From: Simkania sp.
GTDB taxonomy: Bacteria > Chlamydiota > Chlamydiia > Chlamydiales > Simkaniaceae
Length of the DNA: 5,318 nt
Direction: 5' to 3'
Assembly (NCBI GenBank): GCA_028281425.1
Contig: JANQJX010000180.1
Span: 1-5,318 of the forward strand
Shown here: in pieces, positions 1-5,203 of the stretch
Position numbering within the stretch: position 1 is the first letter of the stretch
How the letters are laid out: every line of letters starts with the position of its first letter
The notes under the pieces: model-generated
The model's database searches: none
The model's input: only the letters and a program-made list of their open reading frames with translations
What the model was told of the DNA's origin: nothing
Position numbers and translations under genes: made by a program

Positions 1-56
1 TTCTTCCAAAAATCATCAATGTGGCAAAATAGTTTGATCAAATACAACTCGTCCAT
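1..56 (-). CDS. IS982-like transposase, N-terminal fragment cut by the window edge
   Basis: Only the first 18 residues lie in the window: MDELYLIKLFCHIDDFWK. The LFCHIDDF core matches the N-terminus I associate with IS982-family transposases (LFCxVDDFC), which cut and paste their insertion sequence. The usual final Cys is Trp here. I chose the ATG at 56 because the minus strand carries AGAGG seven bases upstream (64-68). The frame is open further, to a stop at 228-230, with an ATG at 206, but the extra 50 residues do not look like transposase and lack a convincing ribosome binding site. The catalytic DDE part is outside the window, so whether the element is intact cannot be judged. Family assignment rests on a short motif only. 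Confidence 0.65.
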   Translation of the reverse strand, partial: MDELYLIKLFCHIDDFWK

Positions 57-230
57 TTTTGAACCTCTTTGTTTTTTTAAGGCTAAAAGCCTACTCCCAC
101 GGAGGTTCATTTTCAATTGCTTATCTTTAAAAAATTCCCTTGGTTCATCCGCAACTCGCGTTAATGTAAGCGCAACGATAAATATCTCAAATAGATACAA
201 ATTCATTTTCTTGATAAAGTTAGGAAATCA
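57..230 (-). other. Leader region of the IS982-like element
   Basis: This is the non-coding stretch between the transposase start and the neighbouring gene remnant. It holds a ribosome binding site (64-68, AGAGG on the minus strand) and a short hairpin-forming palindrome, GGCTAAAAGCC, at 81-91. One end of the insertion sequence should lie here, but I cannot identify a terminal inverted repeat without the other end. Confidence 0.35.
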
Positions 231-511
231 TGTGATTCTCATTATTTTCATCCTCCTTTTGATTCCTATTTGGGACCTTTCTATGATTTAAGCAAGACCG
301 GATTAGGATTAAACACAAAGCATATGATTGTTTTGCATGAGGTGGGCTTTTAATTGGAACATCTATTTCTGCAAATCTTCCAAAAGAGATCTCTATTAGC
401 AATGCTTATTACCCCAAATTGGTCGCAATTTGTGGCAATAAAATTTTTTGAAATCTCAGACGCAAAAGATTGAGTGATGACCTCCGGTGATGATATTTTG
501 GGGATGGTCAT
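220..511 (-). pseudogene. Frameshifted remnant of an unidentified small protein gene
   Basis: On the minus strand an ATG at 511 is preceded by AAGGA with an eight-base spacer, a good ribosome binding site. The frame reads MTIPKISSPEVITQSF through ISIANRDLF and ends at TAA (350-352), giving 53 residues. Near the A run at 382-385 (T run on the coding strand) the adjacent frame takes over with a better continuation, GRFAEIDVPIKSPPHAKQSY, and runs to a stop at 220-222. Removing one base from that run would join ANRDLF to GRFAEIDVP in one frame of about 96 codons. The last third, rich in N, R and E, is less convincing and may be shifted again. I do not recognise the family. The alternative is an intact 53-residue gene (350-511). 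The remnant sits directly beside the IS element, so IS-associated decay is plausible. Confidence 0.4.
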
Positions 512-660
512 ATAATTTTTCCTTGAAAATTTGTTATTAAATTAATTGCTTAATATTATAGCCCTATTTTTATTAAAATACGACAACTTTTATTAATAAT
601 TTTTATTTTAAAATTATTTATATTGATATATAAATTTTTCTCTATTATAATAAAACCATA
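512..660. other. AT-rich intergenic region between divergent units
   Basis: This stretch lies between the minus-strand remnant and the plus-strand small gene. It is almost entirely A and T (long runs between 540 and 660), shows no coding-like frame, and contains the promoter at 623-651. The AT tract upstream of the -35 box could act as an UP element; that is an inference from composition. Confidence 0.5.
623..651 (+). promoter_or_regulatory. Sigma70-type promoter for the 69-residue gene
   Basis: A -35 box TTGATA (623-628) and a perfect -10 box TATAAT (646-651) are separated by exactly 17 bases. The expected start of transcription is near 658, about 40 bases before the ATG at 699. An AT-rich tract upstream strengthens the case. 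In DNA this AT-rich chance matches are common, but the spacing and perfect -10 make this the best promoter in the window. Confidence 0.6.
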
Positions 661-698
661 TAATAATATTAATTTAGTGTTTCTAAGGAGAGAATCAT

Positions 699-908
699 AT
701 GAACTATTCTGTTGATAGAGAAGATATCCTGCGTTTAGTGGCCAGACAAGAAAGCCAGATTGATATGCTTGAACAAGAGCTTACTTTTCTTAATCATTTA
801 TTGATTAAGGTGGGGTTTACAAAAGGCATTGAAACGCTTAAAATGGCAGCAGAAGAGCTTTTAAAAGGAAGTGAGCAAAATTTTGATTCCAAAGAGTTTT
901 ATGCTTAA
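699..908 (+). CDS. Small coiled-coil protein, unknown function (69 aa)
   Basis: The product is a soluble, acidic 69-residue protein with no signal peptide or membrane segment. Residues 14-38 show a regular heptad pattern of hydrophobics (V14, I21, L24, L28, L31, L35, V38), predicting a short coiled coil that would support dimerisation or docking to a partner helix. A second helix probably covers 42-57 (GIETLKMAAEELLKG). The start is well supported: AAGGAG at 685-690 stands eight bases before the ATG, and a consensus promoter lies upstream. I do not recognise the family, and no enzymatic motif is visible. A small adaptor or chaperone-like role is only a guess. It is separated from the ferredoxin gene by about 480 bases of apparently decayed DNA, so its context says little about its job. 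Confidence 0.75.
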   Translation: MNYSVDREDILRLVARQESQIDMLEQELTFLNHLLIKVGFTKGIETLKMAAEELLKGSEQNFDSKEFYA

Positions 909-1272
909 CCCACATTTTTATGCGAGCCTAAGCAAAATCCGCATGCCCTGTTTTCCGAATGTATCTTAAGAAATTCAAAGGGAAGAAGGTCTAAACGATC
1001 CATTCGAGAATTTTTTGGCACCAACAAAAACAATTTGACTCCCTTTTTCCAGAAGCAGTGGAAAAATTGCTATCTCCTCTCTACCGAAAAAAATATCCTA
1101 CCTCTTGGGTTTCCAAAGGGAAAAACCCCTATTTTTCAAGGGACGCTACCTTTTGATGCCATGACACTTGAGTTTTTCTGAAAAATGCGAAATTGCTAAA
1201 GGATCTTTTCTCCTTAGGTTTGAGATAAGTCGCATCTCCCCCGACTCTCAAGAGTCTATTCAAATTCCCTAA
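909..1272 (+). pseudogene. Decayed plus-strand coding sequence, unidentified
   Basis: No intact gene fits here, yet protein-like segments follow one another in different plus frames. The first frame continues from the preceding gene past its stop to about 1010 (SKRSIREFF). The next carries FWHQQKQFDSLFPEAVEK and LLSPLYRKKYPTSWVSKG up to a TGA at 1154-1156. A short DAMTLEF piece follows. Finally SFSEKCEIAKGSFLLRFEIS and PDSQESIQIP run to TAA at 1270-1272. Joined by two or three frameshifts these read as one protein of roughly 100 residues. I do not recognise the family. A competing minus-strand frame (1129-1383, 84 codons) looks less protein-like and overlaps the probable ferredoxin promoter. 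The stop-free reading in several frames could also be chance. Confidence 0.35.
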
Positions 1273-1325
1273 ACAAAAAAATGGGACTTCGATTAAAAAA
1301 TTGTAGATTTTGATGACTCCTCTAC

Positions 1326-1354
1326 TTGCTTTTTTCTCTATTTTCAGCTTTAAT
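1326..1354 (+). promoter_or_regulatory. Possible promoter of the ferredoxin operon
   Basis: A weak -35-like TTGCTT (1326-1331) and a -10-like TTTAAT (1349-1354, five of six consensus bases) are 17 bases apart. They would give a leader of about 24 bases before the ferredoxin ATG at 1385. The -35 match is poor, so this is tentative. Confidence 0.3.
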
Positions 1355-1384
1355 CGAATCAGATTTGTATTTGAGGTAGACATT

Positions 1385-1645
1385 ATGGGAAAGCTGATCT
1401 TTAATGATGATGAAGAGGTTGAAATTGAAGAGAATCATCCGATCAAGTCTCAATGTGAAGAAATAGGAATTCCCTTCGCCTGTGAAGAAGGGGTTTGTGG
1501 AACTTGTGTGATTGAGATTGAAGAAGGAATGGATAATTTATCCGAATTTACTCAAGAAGAACTCGATTTCCTTGGAGAAAAAGATCGAGAGCGTCTAGCG
1601 TGTCAATGTCAGATCAAAAATGGAAATGTCAAGATTAAATATTAA
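1385..1645 (+). CDS. Plant-type [2Fe-2S] ferredoxin (86 aa)
   Basis: A small soluble electron carrier that binds one [2Fe-2S] cluster. The cluster-binding pattern is complete: C33, C38 and C41 (FACEEGVCGTC, a CX4CX2C arrangement) with the fourth ligand C73 in ERLACQC. C75 is an extra cysteine. The protein is acidic, as usual for ferredoxins, and its length is typical. The frame extends upstream to an ATG at 1310, but I place the start at 1385 because GAGG (1373-1376) lies eight bases before it and the fold begins with MGKLIFND; the 25 upstream residues are hydrophobic and unlike the family. It resembles the chlamydial ferredoxin of the CT_059 type as I remember it. The adjacent A-type Fe-S carrier suggests a role in cluster assembly or as a partner of Fe-S enzymes; its reductase is not in the window. 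Confidence 0.92.
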   Translation: MGKLIFNDDEEVEIEENHPIKSQCEEIGIPFACEEGVCGTCVIEIEEGMDNLSEFTQEELDFLGEKDRERLACQCQIKNGNVKIKY

Positions 1646-1659
1646 ACGAAAGATATAAG

Positions 1660-2232
1660 ATGACCAAAAAAGAGAAGATTAAGATTCACCGGGAAATGAC
1701 AATCGAGGATATTTTTGCTTCTTTTCCTGAAAAAGCTCAAAGACTCTCTCAAGAAATGGCAAATGTAGGTCTTCAGTGTGTAGGCTGTCAGGCAGCTACT
1801 TGGGAAACCCTAGAAGCAGGAATGCTTGGACATGGAATGAATGAAGCGACTATCAATGAGCTTATTCAGCATTTAAATGAAATTGTGGAGAAAGAAATTG
1901 ATCCTCAAACGATTTGCATGACAAAGCGGGCAGCAAAGAAATTTAAAGAGATCTTAGAAAAAAAAGGAAAAAAGGGGTGGGGTCTTCGTTTCGCTGATAA
2001 GCCAGGGGGATGTGGGGGTTATGAATACCTTCTTGATTTTTCGGAAAAACCAAAGGAAAATGATGTCGTTTTTTCGAGCTATGGAATTGATATTCATGTC
2101 AATCATAAGATGCTTTCCCGTCTTTTGGGTTCAGAGATTGACTATTTAGATGGACTCAATGGATCTGGATTTAAAGTTAGCAATCCAAATGTCAAGAGCT
2201 CTTGTGGTTGTGGGCAGTCTCAGAGTTATTAA
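1660..2232 (+). CDS. DUF1858 - A-type Fe-S carrier (IscA/HesB) fusion protein
   Basis: Two domains are joined in 190 residues. Residues about 12-75 match DUF1858: TIEDIFASFPEKAQ, the CVGC motif at C40/C43, then AATWETLEAG and a helix-turn ending in LNEIV. Residues about 84-190 are an A-type carrier (HesB/IscA/SufA/ErpA), which holds an Fe-S cluster or iron during cluster assembly and hands it to apoproteins. All three ligands are present: C118 in GGCGGYEY, and C182 and C184 in SSCGCG. The 64-residue spacing between C118 and C182 is the standard one, and LNGSGFKVSNPN precedes the CGC as in the family. The gene starts 14 bases after the ferredoxin stop with only a weak ribosome binding site (GAAAG), which suggests translational coupling. 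The DUF1858 half is normally a stand-alone or otherwise fused domain; its CXXC pair may bind metal or be redox active, but this is unproven. Confidence 0.9.
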   Translation: MTKKEKIKIHREMTIEDIFASFPEKAQRLSQEMANVGLQCVGCQAATWETLEAGMLGHGMNEATINELIQHLNEIVEKEIDPQTICMTKRAAKKFKEILEKKGKKGWGLRFADKPGGCGGYEYLLDFSEKPKENDVVFSSYGIDIHVNHKMLSRLLGSEIDYLDGLNGSGFKVSNPNVKSSCGCGQSQSY

Positions 2233-2278
2233 ACTATTTCTACTTTTTAATAAGAAGGACAATTAAGGACCAGTGTAG

Positions 2279-2872
2279 ATGCATGAAAAATTTCGCGCTA
2301 TTTTAATTTTTGGGCCTCCTGGATCAGGAAAAGGAACGCAAGGTAAGTTTTTAAGTAGTGCTGGGAATCATTATCATCTTTCATCAGGCGATGTTTTCCG
2401 AGGGTTATCGATAACGTCTCCTTCTGGAAAGCTCTACCATAAATATGCGGATCAAGGAAAGCTTGTTCCAGATGAGATCACAATTGAGATTTGGCATCAT
2501 TTTGTGATGGGGCTTATTGCAACGAATCGTTATTTTCCAAGTGAACAGTTTCTCTTGCTAGATGGGATTCCAAGGACTATGAGGCAAGCTGAAATTTTAG
2601 AAAGTTATTTGACGATTAAAAAAATTATTTTACTAGAAACGGGATCTTCAAACATTTTAATCCAAAGGCTAAAAAGGCGGGCTGTTATTGAAAAACGCCT
2701 TGATGATCGGGATGAGAAAGTTTTAAAAAAAAGATTAGATGTTTATGAAAAAGAGACCTATCCGATTTTATCTCATTATCCCAAAGAAAAAATTGTCCGT
2801 TTTGATGCAAGCCTTCCCCCTTTAGAGGTCCTTCGAGATATTCTTATTGCTCTTAGTCAAACCCTAGCTTAA
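2279..2872 (+). CDS. adk: Adenylate kinase family protein, short-LID form (197 aa)
   Basis: Predicted cytosolic nucleotide monophosphate kinase, AMP + ATP to 2 ADP. Visible motifs are the P-loop GPPGSGKGT at residues 12-20, the NMP-binding SSGD (35-38) followed by R41, the segment LDGIPRT at 94-100 with R99 and the QAE that follows, and the LID/catalytic part with R133/R134, RLDDRDE (140-146) and KKRLDVYEKET (150-160). The LID is the short form without the zinc-binding cysteine insert. GIPRT replaces the usual GFPR, and AVIEK stands before RLDD, so this is a divergent member. The length is normal for short adenylate kinases but shorter than my recollection of the Chlamydia enzyme. AAGGA (2265-2269) nine bases before the ATG supports the start. 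It follows the Fe-S carrier by 46 bases and precedes a strong terminator, so it probably ends the operon. Another NMP kinase, or a second paralogue to a canonical adk elsewhere, is possible. Confidence 0.85.
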   Translation: MHEKFRAILIFGPPGSGKGTQGKFLSSAGNHYHLSSGDVFRGLSITSPSGKLYHKYADQGKLVPDEITIEIWHHFVMGLIATNRYFPSEQFLLLDGIPRTMRQAEILESYLTIKKIILLETGSSNILIQRLKRRAVIEKRLDDRDEKVLKKRLDVYEKETYPILSHYPKEKIVRFDASLPPLEVLRDILIALSQTLA

Positions 2873-2885
2873 ATTTTTTCTTATG

Positions 2886-2938
2886 ATTAACTTAAATCAT
2901 TATATTTAATATAATGATTTAAGTTAATTTTATTTTTA
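2886..2938 (+). terminator. Terminator: perfect 20-bp hairpin plus T-rich tail
   Basis: Arms 2886-2905 and 2909-2928 are perfectly complementary over 20 bases with a 3-base loop (TTA). The sequence TTTATTTTTA follows directly (2928-2938). The position, 14 bases after the kinase stop, fits an intrinsic terminator. The stem is almost all A:T (three G:C pairs), which is weaker than usual per base but compensated by length. On the minus strand the stem is not followed by a U-rich tail, so it would mainly act on plus-strand transcription. Confidence 0.75.
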
Positions 2939-3149
2939 TAGACTAATTGTATTTAATTAAATAAAATTTATTTTAAAAAAAATAATCTCTTTCGAGAAGA
3001 TATAAAGACTATTTTTCGAGGCTTCAGAAATTGCCGCATGGGTAAGCTTCCAACCTTCCTTATTCATTTAAAACTGAAGTTTAAGGTAAGCAGCTTTTTA
3101 TTGATCTCACAAAATTTTGTAAGATTGAAGAAAAAAGTAGGAAAAAAAT
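2939..3149 (+). promoter_or_regulatory. Upstream region of the membrane protein gene
   Basis: This 211-base stretch has no convincing gene. An AT-rich part (2940-2990) contains a weak promoter candidate, TTGTAT (2947-2952) and TATTTT (2969-2974) with a 16-base spacer. The heptamer TTTCGAG occurs twice, at 2990-2996 and 3014-3020. A ribosome binding site, AGGA at 3139-3142, stands seven bases before the ATG at 3150. If the promoter is right, the leader is long, about 170 bases, and could hold regulatory structure that I cannot resolve. Confidence 0.3.
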
Positions 3150-4844
3150 ATGACAGCACCATTAATCAATTCTATAAATCAAGATTGTCAAAAGGACTGG
3201 ATGTCCTATGGAAAATCTTTTGTATGTAAGATTTTCCATAAGGGTTTAGATATTTTTAAGTATTTAAATCCATTTAACACTTCTAAGCAAGCAAATCATT
3301 ATTTAAATGATGAGAGAAAAAAAGGTTTCTTTTTATCAAAAGGCTATCTCAATCCGGCATTCCAAAAGATCTGTTCCAAGCAAAAGAACTCGGATACAGT
3401 CAATCGAATTTACCAAAATCAAAAAAACTCTTCTTTTCTTTGTGAAGATAATAGACTTCTTACAAGGGCTTATATGGCTCAAGATATTACAGGGGTTTAC
3501 TCTTCTGTGAATCAATTGGTTTCTACGATTTTAAATCAGGAGGTTCCAAATGCAAATCAGGGACTCAATTTTGTTTCAGGATTAAACCTTTTAACGGGCT
3601 ATATGTTATTTTCTCAAGGGTATGCCCAATATAAGAGTGCACAAAAAACAAATTTATGTTGGGGAAAGTTTTTAGGGCAGACCAAGATAGCTCGAGGTGT
3701 GATAGTGGGATTAAATGGAATCGTCATGCTTCCTTGTCGTACTTTTTCTCTTGTTGCTACTCAAACAGGTTCAAAAACAGCAGTTCGAGCAGCAGCTATT
3801 TTAGGAAAAGGGGGCAATATATTGTCTGCCATTTCAGGGGTTTTGATGGTAGTACCATCGGCTATTGGGTTAAAAAAACAGGTAAGTTTTTATAGAGAAT
3901 TTAAAAATTGTCTTCATATGAGTGATGATTTTTCGAAACAAGAAAGAGCAAAATACCGTCTTGATTTTTTAATAAAGCAGCTCGATTTAACAGATAAGGA
4001 AAGAGAAAAAATTGCAAATAAGACCTTATCCAAAAGTGATCATGAAGCTCTATGCGATGATGTCCAAGAAGGAGATGATATTTCATCAAGTGATACTCAA
4101 TTTATTGAAGGTTTTATTCAAGATAAAGCAGGCAATAAGGAGGAGATCCAAGCAAAACTAAAAATGGCTTTTAGGCGTGAAAGACTTCGAAAGAAAGCGG
4201 AGCTTGAATTCAAGATAGGAGAAAAAGGGGTCAAATCTATTTTTAAAGAGGTTTACAACAAAATCCCAGGTAAAGCACTTAAAGAGCGTCTTTTAAAAGA
4301 GACAGATCGAGATCAAGCCATTCAAGAGATTGATTCCTTAATAGATGAGGTTTATAGTAAAGGCCTTATTCCTCTAATGATGCAAAATGCATGGATGTGT
4401 CTACTTGGAGCGACACTTGTGGTTTTATGTATTGTTTCGTGCTTTGTCACAATGGGTATACCTGCTCTTGTAGTTGGCATCCTTTGGGTAGCCCTCTCTT
4501 TATCTATGCTTAGTATAGATATTAAAGAACTCATCGACGCTCATAACAAGGGAGATTCTACGTTTAAAGATCATTTAATTTCTACTTTGATAAACTTTAT
4601 GATGATAACTGCAATTGTTTTAGGGGTGGTTTTTTCAGCAGGGACAATTCCTCTTATTACAAGTGGAATCGTTGGGTCTTTTTATCTTATCCTTTGTCTT
4701 TATAGCTTCTTTGGGATTCAAGAAAAAGAAACAAAAAGAAAATCTAATCTTTTACTTGATAAAGAAATCAAGCCATTAGATCTTCTTTCCTTTGAAAAGC
4801 TTAATAAAAAGAGGCAAACCTTGAGATTTTTGCATATCAACTGA
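3150..4844 (+). CDS. Large multi-pass membrane protein, Inc-like (564 aa)
   Basis: Unrecognised protein with no cleavable signal peptide and no visible catalytic motif. In order: a polar N-terminus rich in N, S and K (1-110); hydrophobic segments near 137-157, 180-200 and 212-240, separated by short basic loops; a charged, helix-rich region 241-405 with many E, K and R; then two hydrophobic pairs, about 406-456 and 477-524; and a basic tail (525-564). Paired hydrophobic lobes of this size are the hallmark of chlamydial inclusion-membrane (Inc) proteins, which leave by type III secretion and insert into the vacuole membrane. The unprocessed polar N-terminus is compatible with a type III signal. 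These are inferences from layout, not from recognised homology. The alternative is a bacterial inner-membrane protein of lineage-specific function. AGGA seven bases upstream supports the start. It stands alone between a terminator and decayed DNA, so it is probably monocistronic. Confidence 0.85.
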   Translation: MTAPLINSINQDCQKDWMSYGKSFVCKIFHKGLDIFKYLNPFNTSKQANHYLNDERKKGFFLSKGYLNPAFQKICSKQKNSDTVNRIYQNQKNSSFLCEDNRLLTRAYMAQDITGVYSSVNQLVSTILNQEVPNANQGLNFVSGLNLLTGYMLFSQGYAQYKSAQKTNLCWGKFLGQTKIARGVIVGLNGIVMLPCRTFSLVATQTGSKTAVRAAAILGKGGNILSAISGVLMVVPSAIGLKKQVSFYREFKNCLHMSDDFSKQERAKYRLDFLIKQLDLTDKEREKIANKTLSKSDHEALCDDVQEGDDISSSDTQFIEGFIQDKAGNKEEIQAKLKMAFRRERLRKKAELEFKIGEKGVKSIFKEVYNKIPGKALKERLLKETDRDQAIQEIDSLIDEVYSKGLIPLMMQNAWMCLLGATLVVLCIVSCFVTMGIPALVVGILWVALSLSMLSIDIKELIDAHNKGDSTFKDHLISTLINFMMITAIVLGVVFSAGTIPLITSGIVGSFYLILCLYSFFGIQEKETKRKSNLLLDKEIKPLDLLSFEKLNKKRQTLRFLHIN

Positions 4845-4888
4845 TTTGAACATAGCAAAAAAAGGTCATTTCAGTCGGTTCAAATGAG
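4841..4888 (+). repeat. Long-loop inverted repeat after the membrane protein gene
   Basis: ATTTGAAC (4844-4851) and GTTCAAAT (4878-4885) are perfect inverted copies with a 26-base loop; with flanking bases, 10 of 11 positions pair. The first arm overlaps the stop codon region of the membrane protein gene. There is no T run after the second arm, so a standard intrinsic terminator is unlikely. It could stabilise the mRNA end or mark an element boundary. Confidence 0.35.
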
Positions 4889-5129
4889 TGACTCACCTTA
4901 TGGAGGTAGAGAGACGCATTCAGAACTTTTGATTGGGAGAAACTTCAACAAATTTTACAAACTTCCTTTTTCAATTCATGCCTTTCAACATCGCGAAAAA
5001 CTCAGAGTCTATAGTAGAACAAAAAGCTACTAACTCTCTCTTGCTATAATCCTCAGAACCTTCTTTTGCATTTTCTACATCTTTTTTGCTTCTATTGCCC
5101 GCTTTTTTAATAAATCTATTACATTAATC
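4889..5129. other. Intergenic stretch without an intact gene
   Basis: No plus-strand frame is convincing. It contains one coding-like minus-strand remnant (4971-5126) and is bracketed by a 10-base direct repeat, ACTCACCTTA, at 4891-4900 and 5130-5139. Nothing else recognisable is present. Confidence 0.4.
4971..5126 (-). pseudogene. Minus-strand gene remnant lacking a start codon
   Basis: Between a TAA (5124-5126) and a TGA (4971-4973) lies a 50-codon minus-strand frame. Its translation is protein-like: NRFIKKAGNRSKKDVENAKE followed by DYSKRELVAFCSTIDSEFFA and ending MLKGMN. No ATG, GTG or TTG start with a ribosome binding site occurs at its head; the only Met codons are near the end. That suits the C-terminal remains of a larger gene cut off by deletion or insertion. 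I do not recognise the family. A chance open frame is a fair alternative. Confidence 0.3.
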
Positions 5130-5151
5130 ACTCACCTTACGCAAAAGAGCG

Positions 5152-5180
5152 TTGAAAGATTTTTTTGAAAGGGGTATTTT
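5152..5180 (+). promoter_or_regulatory. Putative promoter of the right-edge gene
   Basis: TTGAAA (5152-5157, five of six -35 consensus bases) and TATTTT (5175-5180, four of six -10 bases) have a 17-base spacer. The predicted transcript would start about 17 bases before the ATG at 5204, just before its ribosome binding site AAAGGA (5192-5197). Confidence 0.4.
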
Positions 5181-5203
5181 TTTTTCTGATCAAAGGAAAA
5201 AAA

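Noticed and set aside
19..291. 90-codon plus-strand frame
   Set aside because: It lies antisense to the transposase start and its leader, and its translation is low-complexity and hydrophobic without a ribosome binding site.
920..950. Hairpin terminator after the 69-residue gene
   Set aside because: ATGCG/CGCAT could pair, but the stem is only five bases with a long loop and no T run follows.
1129..1383. 84-codon minus-strand frame
   Set aside because: Composition is not convincing, it overlaps the ferredoxin start and the plus-strand remnant, and no good ribosome binding site was seen.
1310..1384. N-terminal extension of the ferredoxin from ATG 1310
   Set aside because: The 25 extra residues are hydrophobic and unlike the family, there is no ribosome binding site at 1310, and ATG 1385 has GAGG at the right distance.
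3038..3229. 63-codon plus-strand frame
   Set aside because: It overlaps the start of the large membrane protein in another frame, lacks a ribosome binding site and reads like translated upstream DNA.
4877..4888. tRNA gene suggested by GGTTCAAAT
   Set aside because: No matching T-stem, anticodon arm or acceptor stem can be drawn around it.
4901..5129. Small mobile element flanked by a 10-base target duplication
   Set aside because: The sequences inside the two ACTCACCTTA copies show no terminal inverted repeats, so a transposed element is not supported.
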